Origin: Odobenus rosmarus divergens
Lineage: Eukaryota > Chordata > Mammalia > Carnivora > Odobenidae
Length of the DNA stretch: 64,000 nucleotides
Direction of reading: 5' to 3'
Assembly (NCBI RefSeq): GCF_000321225.1
Contig: NW_004450583.1
Coordinates: forward strand, 1,094,192-1,158,191
The position numbers and the translations under genes are program-made. Of the stretch, positions 56,237-64,000 are shown piece after piece (the stretch's first letter is position 1; every line of letters begins with the position of its first letter). The notes beneath the pieces are model-generated. The model made no database searches. It saw nothing but the letters and a program-made list of their open reading frames with translations, and had not been told where the DNA came from.

Positions 56237-57878
56237 GACCTTAGATATAGTACAGTCTTGTCTCATTAACAGTATCAAGTATAAAACATATTGGTTCAGT
56301 GTCAATAACATGTCCTTTTCCAGGATTTTCTTTTTTTTCAGGCTACTTGGAACATCTTCTGGATTTGATTGTTACATCCCTGTTCTTATCATTCTTCTTG
56401 CAGATTTCTATTCCTCTTTGGATATGCTATATAGTAATTATTTTATAAATTAACATCTATCACTAAGATTATATTGGAGTTACTCCTTTTTGGCTGTGTG
56501 TTACATTCACTCTGAGGAAAATGAGTATTGTCCCTGGTCTTTGCTAGCTGTGTTCGAAATGGGTATCATTGGTCACACCGGAGACTGCGAGGGAAAGGTA
56601 GATATTTAACATAAACTTGCAATAATTATTAGAAAATCTCTTCAGGGTATATAGTCTTATGGTGGATTAATAGCTCAAATTTTTAATCTAATGTAATTGC
56701 TTTGGAAAAGAAAATTGTATATAGTGTTATGACAAGAAAAATGCATTTAGATTATTAGACCTTTTCTGTTATCACTGCTTAAAAAGCAATAAAAAATTAC
56801 ATTCTCTAGGTTACTCTTTGCTTTACTTATTTCAATTAAAAAGGTGGTGGAAAGGGGTCTAGAACCTTATCAGTGGCCACGTGACTTGTGTCTTAACATT
56901 TAATATATACACATTTTATAGAAAACACAAATTTTGCCAGCCATTTTAAAATGGGAGCTACTGTACAACTGGGTTAGTCTTAAATGATGTTATTTTTCCT
57001 GTGCAATTAAAGTGACTCTGTGGAATATTATGCAGTTATTAAAATGTTTTTAGGAAAAGATTTAATATCATGATTAAGTAGGTGAAAAAGCTTGCTTATA
57101 CATATCCTAGAATGAAATTACAAAATAGTAGATTTTTGGGTGACTGGATTATGGATGAGTTTTATTTTCTTCTTTGTGCTTTTATGTGTATTTTATTTTT
57201 TAATTAAAAAATTGTTTATTAAAAAATTGCAAGACTCAGTAACTGATTATAAAGAACTCAATAGCTTTATCAAGACTCAATGACTTCTCTTTCACTACCT
57301 ATAACCAATAACTAGAATAAGATAGCTTCTGCTTCACTGTACCCGCCAGATTGTATACAATTTTTTTTTTTTTTTTGTGGTTAATCCTAATCTGAAACCA
57401 TACAGAGAAGGAAATGCTGGGAAATAACAGTTCTGGTTGACAAAGTATAAAATTTACCACGCTTGGATTAATCATTTAGTTTTCTGAATTTAATGTCTTT
57501 ATTTGTGAAATGGTGATAATTCCATGTTTGTCTTAATATGTTAAATGAGGTTAGATGAAATTATATGTGTAAAAAAGTTTTTGAACTATGAAAAGGTTAT
57601 ATAAAGTTGTGTGATGTAAGTTTTTGTGAGTGTGATGTTTATGCAAACTCGAACTGGCTTCTGCTCTTGGAGTAGCTGCCTCTCAGATATCATGGTAGGA
57701 TTATCTTAGTGCTTTGCTATTTTATTATTATTCATTAAGCAAATGATTTCTTTAATTAGCTACTTTTCTTTTAGTCTATTCAATAATCCCATTGTATAGT
57801 TTCTGAGTTTCTAGCCTGAAATTCTTTACGCAGAAAGTGCTAATGGACTTCTTTGTTCTCTCTTTGTTGTTTAAAATT

Positions 57879-57898
57879 TATTATTATTATTATTATTT
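57879..57898. repeat. (ATT)n microsatellite
   Basis: Six consecutive TTA units within AT-rich intron sequence. Confidence 0.9.
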
Positions 57899-58398
57899 TG
57901 TTCTCTATCTCTGATGTTTTGGGTGGAAGGGTGATGTGTTTCCTGAAACTTTATCCAGAGCATTTTAGTCTAAGTGTAGTTCATTGATCCTTTGTTGTAA
58001 ACAATTTACTTGACAGTATTTCAATGTGTAATATCTATGGGGTAAATATTCTTTAGGGCCAGTATGGGATGGAGAAAGCAGAAACTGCTGATATGTTGAA
58101 TTCTTATTTTCTTTGGTCTGCACCAAACAGGAATATTTTGAGAATGAAGACAGATTTCTGCCTGAAAAATAGTGTAAGGGTTATGCCAACACTGTCTATA
58201 TCCCCTTAAGGATTGAGTCAGACTTTTTGGGAATGTTACGGATTTGGGGATACTTTTAGTATTTATTAGCAGCTCATCCAGTCCTTGAAAACATTTTCTT
58301 TACTAACTATACTTACTGATTTATTTTTGGAAAGTATGAATGATTAAATAACATATATTAAAAAACAAGGAAAAGAGGGCCTTATTTCAGTTACTTTT

Positions 58399-58607
58399 TT
58401 TTTTTTTAAGATTTTATTTATTTTTTTTATTTGACACAGAGACAGAGATAGTGAGAGAGAGAGCACAAGCAGGGGCAGCGGCACGCAGAAGGAGAAGCAG
58501 GCTTCCCGCTGAGCAGGGAACCTGATGTGGGACTTGATCCCAGGACCCCGGGATCATGACCTGAGCTGAAGGCAGCCGCTTAACTGACTGAGCCACCCAG
58601 GCACCCC
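58399..58607 (-). mobile_element. Can-SINE, antisense
   Basis: Complete copy ending GAGCCACCCAGGCACCCC. Perfect 16-base duplication TATTTCAGTTACTTTT at 58383-58398 and 58608-58623. Confidence 0.95.
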
Positions 58608-58624
58608 TATTTCAGTTACTTTTG

Positions 58625-58760
58625 TGCTTTAATTTAATCCTCACAGCAATCCTAGAATGTAAATATTATAATCATTCCCATTTTATGGGAAACAGGCTTG
58701 GAACAATTCCATAACTTGTCTTATAGTAGAAAAGGATAGACTGTGATTTGATTTCAGGTC
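58625..58760 (+). mobile_element. MIR fragment
   Basis: AATCCTCACAGCAATCCTAG, CATTCCCATTTTATGGGAAA and CAGGCTTGGAACAATTCC fit the MIR order. Confidence 0.55.
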
Positions 58761-60276
58761 TATTTTATTGCTTTGTACCTTGCTAAATTCAGTGACTTAG
58801 GAAAAATAATATTTATTCTTTTGGGAGAAATAATATTTAAAATGAACATACCTACTTCACAAAGTAGTTAAAGGTACTTGTGATGGATATTATATTTCAT
58901 AAGTTTTAATATGGTTTAGTAGAAATATGCCATAATTTGTAGGTAATACTGTATTTTGGGGGGTTGTTAATGTCTAAGGTAAAATCTTAGATAATCTGAG
59001 TTCACGTTGATGAATGGAAATCTGATATTTCTAAATGACTAGGTCATTTCTTCAAGTTCAGTGTACTATAATTTTATTCTTTGTGATGCTAGCTCCCTCT
59101 GTGGAACTTCATTATGATTGCAACTTGAGTTTGATTATTTAGCAAAATGATTGAAACATTTAGAATAGATTTTAAATTTTTATTGTAAAATTTTACTTTA
59201 TATCCTAATTCCAAGTGTTTTTCTTGTTAAAATATTGCTTTTAGAAAAATGTCTTACCTCATATATATTGAATTTTAATAGTACATGTGAAATGAAACCA
59301 CCTTCCTCAAGCATTCCTGCAACTTTTATGCTTTTTTGTTTGGGAAGGCCAGAAATACTTGCAAGTTCTACGTCTGTAGCTCTGTGTTAGGTTAGACAGG
59401 AGATTAGAAAAAAGTCTAATGGAAGATTTGGAAAAAAAAATGTTTTGGAGTTTGAATTTTGAATTTATGGTTTTTTTAGTTTCTCAGTGTTGAATTGGGT
59501 GAGAAAATGTTCATTGAAGGATTTTTTTTTTTTTTTTTGTCTTGTTGAAAAGAGACAAAATTTCTGCTTGGTAGAAAGAGCAAAGACAGATAACTTAGTA
59601 GGATCCCAAAATTCAACAAGAAATGTATGAAATATCTTTTACGTATATAATTTCTGTAAATTTATGCTCTTGTATAGAAAATTCTTTGTTAAAAAATCCT
59701 CTTACTGATTTCCCTTTGCAAGAGTGTGTATATTTCTTCTGCCACTGCTTTTTCTCCTTTGTTTCCCAAACTATTTTATATTTAAATAATAATTGTATAA
59801 TTACTTTTTCAAAGATACTTTCCATTCTAGATTGAGGGCAGAGGGAATATGATTGGCTTCCAAGATGGTATTTAGAAAAATGGGCAAACTGACATCAACC
59901 GTAACTAGGGACTAAAATATAAGTAATGAGGATAGGAAAGCACTAAAGTATATGTGCTCTTTGAATTTATAAAAATTTAGCTAAATGAACACCATAAAAA
60001 ACACATGTAAAAAAATTTAACTATTTTACTTACCAAGTAGAATTGAATGTCATTGTTAAGATCTTGCATGAATAAGCTTTTAAACAATTCTGTAGGATAA
60101 TTATCTTTGAACCCTTCCTTAATACTAAACATATTTATTATTCTGTTAAAGTGTAATGTAGTTTACGCAAACACAGGCATGCATTATGGTGGCACAAAGA
60201 AATTCATTTTATTCATTTTTATATTTGTTGACCTTGACTGAATTTAGATCAGATATTATTTAAAAGAATAGAATTG

Positions 60277-60469
60277 GGGCGCCTGGGTGGCACAGTCATC
60301 AAGCGTCTGCCTTCGGCTCAGGTCTTGATCCTAGGGTCCTGGGATAGAGTCTTGCATCTGGCTCCCTGCTCAGCAGGAAGCCTGCTTCTCCCTCTCCCAC
60401 TCCTCCTGCTTGTGTTCCCTCTCTCACTGTGCCTCTCTCTGTCAAATAAATAAAATCTTTAAAAAAAAT
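60277..60469 (+). mobile_element. Can-SINE
   Basis: Head GGCGCCTGGGTGGCACAG and complete tail. Exact duplication AAAAGAATAGAATTG at 60262-60276 and 60470-60484. Confidence 0.95.
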
Positions 60470-60635
60470 AAAAGAATAGAATTGAACTAGTTTTATTAAT
60501 ATAACAAATCCATCCTTTGTTATCTTTAAAGCATGTATTATGTCCTTGAAATAGTAATAATGTTTTCTTACGTCAGTAAAAACTTTGTATCAATATGTAA
60601 ATATTTTCCTGGGGGTTATTAGAGTTTGTTTCTTT

Positions 60636-60827
60636 CTGAGCAAGAACAAGGGGGTAGAAGGAGTAGAGGGTGAGGGAGAGTGAGGGGGACAGAATCTCAA
60701 GCCCACTCTGTGCTGAGCTTCAGTGCAGAGCTGAGGAGGGACTCTGTCCCAGGACTCTGAGATCATGATCTGAGCCGAAACCAAGAGTCAGATGCTCAAC
60801 TGACTGACCGAGCCACCCAGATGCCCC
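60636..60827 (-). mobile_element. Older Can-SINE, antisense
   Basis: GAAACCAAGAGTCAGATGCT and GAGCCACCCAGATGCCCC with a GGTGAGGGAGAGTGAGGGGG body. The T-rich tail has decayed. Confidence 0.85.
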
Positions 60828-61786
60828 TAGTTTTTATCTTCTGATCAGTTACCTTTTCAGTCTTTAAAGATAACTAACCCATCTCCCATTAGTCTTTGGA
60901 AGAAATCTGGAGTGAACTTCCTTTATATTGTTATTGGCTACTTTTAAGTCCATGTCATTTTGAATTTGGTTTAACTTACATGTCACATGTATAGTAGTAG
61001 TGCTTTCCAATGTTAACTGTATTATTTAAAGTTTTCTTAATGTTAACTTAAAAAATTAGCCTCATCTTGTTAATACTCGTGAAATTATGAGTTTTATACA
61101 TTTGACTATAAAACTATTAAAAGAAAAAATGTGTGCCATTCAATATTATCTCGAGTACTAGTTGACATCATGTGCTTCCTGATGCGATGCACAGAGAAAG
61201 ACAGATTATCACATGTGTAGTGTTCCTACAAAAATGCATGAATCTGATTGTGAGGGAAACATCAGACCCAAATTCAACAAAACAGCTGGCCTTATTCTTG
61301 AAAAGAATCACTGTTGTGAAAGATAAAGACTGAGAAACTTCTCTAGATTGAGAGAAATCAAAGAAACGTAACAAGTAAATGTAATACATGATCTTGCATT
61401 GTATCCTGGGAGGGAAGGAGGGGTATTTTAAAGTACATTGTTGGAACACTTGGCAAAATTGTGTACGGATTGTAGATTATAGTACTGTAGCAGTGTTAAA
61501 TATCCTGAATTAACAAATGTACTGTGGTTATGAAAGACAGTGGTCTTATTTTTAGGACATAATACACAGATATTTGGGGGTAAAGAGTGTTGATGTTTGC
61601 AGTGTACTCAAATGGTTCAGCAATAACTATGAGTAATAATGGTAATATGTAGTGAGAGATAAGTCAAACCGTATTATAATGTTAAGTAAATTTAGGTGAT
61701 GAGTATACAGGAGTTAGTACAATTTTTGCATTTTTTTGATAAGCTAGAAATTATTTCAAAATAGGAAATTAAAAAAAAATAGTCTC

Positions 61787-61972
61787 GGGGTGCCTGGGTG
61801 GCTCAGTCGTTAAGTGTCTGCCTTCGGCTCAGGTCATGATCCCAGGGTCCTGGGATCAAGCCCGGCATCGGGCTCCCTGCTCAGCGGGAAGCCTGCTTCT
61901 CCCTCTCCCACTCCCCCTGCTTGTGTTCCTTCTCTCGCTGTCTCTCTGTCAAATAAATAAATAAAATCTTTA
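61787..61972 (+). mobile_element. Can-SINE
   Basis: Near-consensus copy from GGGGTGCCTGGGTGGCTCAG to the AAATAAATAAATAAAATC tail. Duplications AAAAAAAATAGTCTC (61772-61786) and AAAAAAAATTGTCTC (61973-61987). Confidence 0.95.
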
Positions 61973-62090
61973 AAAAAAAATTGTCTCAAGTATCACCAGT
62001 GGTACACATACTGTATTCTGGGAATCACTTGGTCATAATGGATCAGTAGTGGCTATAGTAAGTACTTTTTTTATACAGGTAAAACACTTT

Positions 62091-62305
62091 TATTTTTTTT
62101 AAAGATTTATTTATTTATTAGAGCGCGAGAGAACAGGCAGGAGCAAGGGGAGGGGCAGAGGGAAAGGGAATCCACAAGCAGACTCCCCGCTGAGTGCAGA
62201 GCCCAACTCTGGGCTTTATTCCAGGACCCTGAGATCTTCACCTGAGCCGAAACCAATAGTAACCAAGAGTTGGTTGCTTAACTGACTAAGCCACCCAGGC
62301 GCCCC
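62091..62305 (-). mobile_element. Older Can-SINE, antisense
   Basis: GATTTATTTATTTATTAGAG, GAGCCGAAACCAATAGTAAC with a short internal CCAATAGTAA/CCAAGAGT duplication, and AAGCCACCCAGGCGCCCC. Confidence 0.88.
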
Positions 62306-62314
62306 ACCCCTACT

Positions 62315-62740
62315 CATCTTTTAAAGGCTTAACTCAGATGTTAATTCTTTCTGGTAGCTTTCTCTCTTGTACACTATTCTGTACTCTGGTATTAGTTTGG
62401 TGCAAACCATCAGGCAGACCAGAATTAAAATCCTGGTTTTGATAATTACTAGTTGTGAGACTTTGGGTTAGTTACTTATTCCTTTAAATATTTCTTCACC
62501 TAAATTATGAGAATGATGACACTTAACCTTATAGAATTATTGTGGGGATTAAGTAATATACATATAGAGAATTCCATGATGCCTGGCATGTGAATAACTA
62601 CTTCTACTTTTATTTATTTTTTGCTTACCTTCTTTAGACTCAGTACTTTGAGCACAAGGTTCATCTTTGTATTCCCAGTGCCTGGCCCCTAATAGGAATT
62701 TAGTAAATATTTGTGAATACTTAAAGACTATTTTAGTCTG
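62315..62740 (+). mobile_element. L2 and MIR remnants
   Basis: L2-like ends (TTAACTCAGATGTTAATTCT near 62330; GTATTCCCAGTGCCTGGCCC and AGTAAATATTTGTGAATAC near 62670-62720) flank a MIR-like block (CTAGTTGTGAGACTTTGGGT, AATTATTGTGGGGATTAAGT). Confidence 0.5.
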
Positions 62741-63889
62741 CAGAGTATCTATGATGTTTTCAATTCATATGTTTATTCTTGTATTTTACCATTAAGTGGG
62801 TTTTTTGCAGTAATTTTGGTTGTTTGGGTTTTACTACAAGGTTGATGATTAATGAAACAGTTTTGTTTTCCAAGTTTTGTCTTCATGAATATAATTAAAT
62901 TTAACAGCAGGCTCCTTATGAAAATCAGAATCCTTAGTTAAGTGCTTCTCTCATTATTCCTTAAATATCATCAACCTAAGTTTCCTTAGTAGAGAGCAAA
63001 CAAGTTTCTGTTTTTTCTCTAACGTTTGGATTGACTTTGTATATAACTGCCTCTAATTCTAGTAGGCAGCTGGTGTTGGTGATTAAGTTTGGAATAATTT
63101 GTGTGACTGCCCCCTTAGTCTGGATTCTGAGAGAAATTTTTTAATTTTTTAATTTTTTTAATGTCTATTTTAGGTTATTTTAATTAGAATTTTTTTCCTC
63201 TTTTAAAATATGTGGTAGATGAGAGCATAAACTTTTCCAGAACTAATTCTCTCCAAAGTTGGGAGATGTTTTTACTATTTGTGCCTTTGGTTATGTAAGT
63301 TAACAGATAGCCAAAACAAAATGACTTAATCTATAAATGGAAAATTTTATTATTTAACACAATAAATCTGGAGGTAAAGGTTGGTTAATTCAGTGCTTCA
63401 GGAACATCCTCAGGAAGCCCTTTCTTCTGGATATAATTTTCTACCCAGGTGCCCTATGCTGTACCTTTTATTCCCATGACTTATTTATTCCATAACTGGA
63501 AGCCTGTAAGCATATTATAAATTTATTATGTTTTCTATAGGACATCTCATCAGATATTTGAAGGTGATTAAACATTTTTTAGGGGTAGAAACTGTCATTT
63601 GTGTTTCTAGGACTCAGTTGGCCATTATATTTGTTGATTGACTTGATTGAGAACTTAATGTGTATCAATGTTTCATTGTCTTCCATTAGTTTGTATAATG
63701 GAGGGAATCTTTTGTTATTCTTAGATTTGTGGTCTGTAAAAGTATACTCTAAAGTTATATATATGTTTCCATAAACATTTTACTTGGGCCTGCATAAATC
63801 AAGTATTTATTTTAAAATTGTAATAATTTAACCTTGTAAACCCATTGTTAGTAACTTGGAAAAACAAATATTGTATGAGATGAAGCACT

Positions 63890-64000
63890 TCTTTTTATTT
63901 TTTTTATTTTTTTAATTTTTTTTAAAGATTTTATTTATTTATCAGAGAGAGAGAGACAGAGGCAGGCAGAGGGAGAAGCACTCTGAAGTGCTATATCTGA
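63890..64000 (-). mobile_element. Can-SINE, antisense, cut by window edge
   Basis: T-rich tail, GATTTTATTTATTTATCAGA and GGCAGGCAGAGGGAGAAGCA. After about 63980 the text (CTCTGAAGTGCTATATCTGA) no longer follows the SINE consensus, so the copy is either truncated there or joined to other sequence. Confidence 0.8.

Larger units (their letters stand above)
54424..64000 (+). other. ADK: ADK intron 3, 5' part
   Basis: Starts GTAAGT and runs off the window. No sequence matching the next ADK exon was seen. SINE density is lower here than in intron 2. I recognised nothing in 54424-55470, 55640-56045, 56240-57870, 58760-60260, 60830-61770 and 62740-63890 beyond AT-rich, single-copy-looking sequence. 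Confidence 0.85.

Noticed and set aside
54424..64000. Search for ADK exon 4
   Set aside because: No segment encoding the next conserved ADK residues with proper splice sites was found, so the exon must lie further right.

Overview
The window is mammalian nuclear DNA from a carnivore. About sixty copies of the carnivore tRNA-Lys-derived SINE (Can-SINE/SINEC) are spread through it on both strands. Most belong to the type with the head GGCGCCTGGGTGGCTCAG, a CT-rich body and an AAATAAATAAAATCTTT tail. The young dog-specific SINEC_Cf type is absent, so an arctoid caniform (bear, pinniped or mustelid) is the best guess. This rests on repeat style alone.

The only protein-coding gene I can support is ADK (adenosine kinase), plus strand, represented by its first three coding exons for the short, cytosolic isoform: exon 1S (coding 11476-11489) in a CpG island at about 11030-11510, exon 2 (31172-31246) and exon 3 (54370-54423). 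The splice phases agree (14, 75 and 54 nt) and the joined reading frame runs to residue 48, which is split by intron 3. The rest of the enzyme, including its catalytic domain, lies beyond the right edge. The first exon of the long, nuclear isoform is not recognisable in the 19.7 kb of gap-free sequence between exon 1S and exon 2, nor in the 11.4 kb upstream. It probably lies to the left of the window, which would make positions 1-11030 intron 1 of the long transcript.

Layout: 1-11030 is repeat-rich flank or long-isoform intron. 11030-11510 is the CpG-island promoter with CCAAT, Sp1-like and YY1-like sites. 11490-31171 is intron 1, which carries a PSMG2 processed pseudogene (19548-20495, minus) inserted in old L1 sequence. 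31247-54369 is intron 2, with back-to-back L1 fragments (32040-35350), an inverted pair of MLT1-type LTRs (39045-40567), two solo LTR candidates (49560-50260 and 51597-52290) and an assembly gap at 47578-47702. 54424-64000 is the start of intron 3.

I found no new biological system. The most useful observations are the gap-containing segment at 47483-47797, which duplicates 50519-50870 inside a SINE and looks like an assembly artefact or a templated insertion; the exon-sized internal deletion in the PSMG2 retrocopy; the large inverted repeats in intron 2; and the placement of the ADK isoform promoters.
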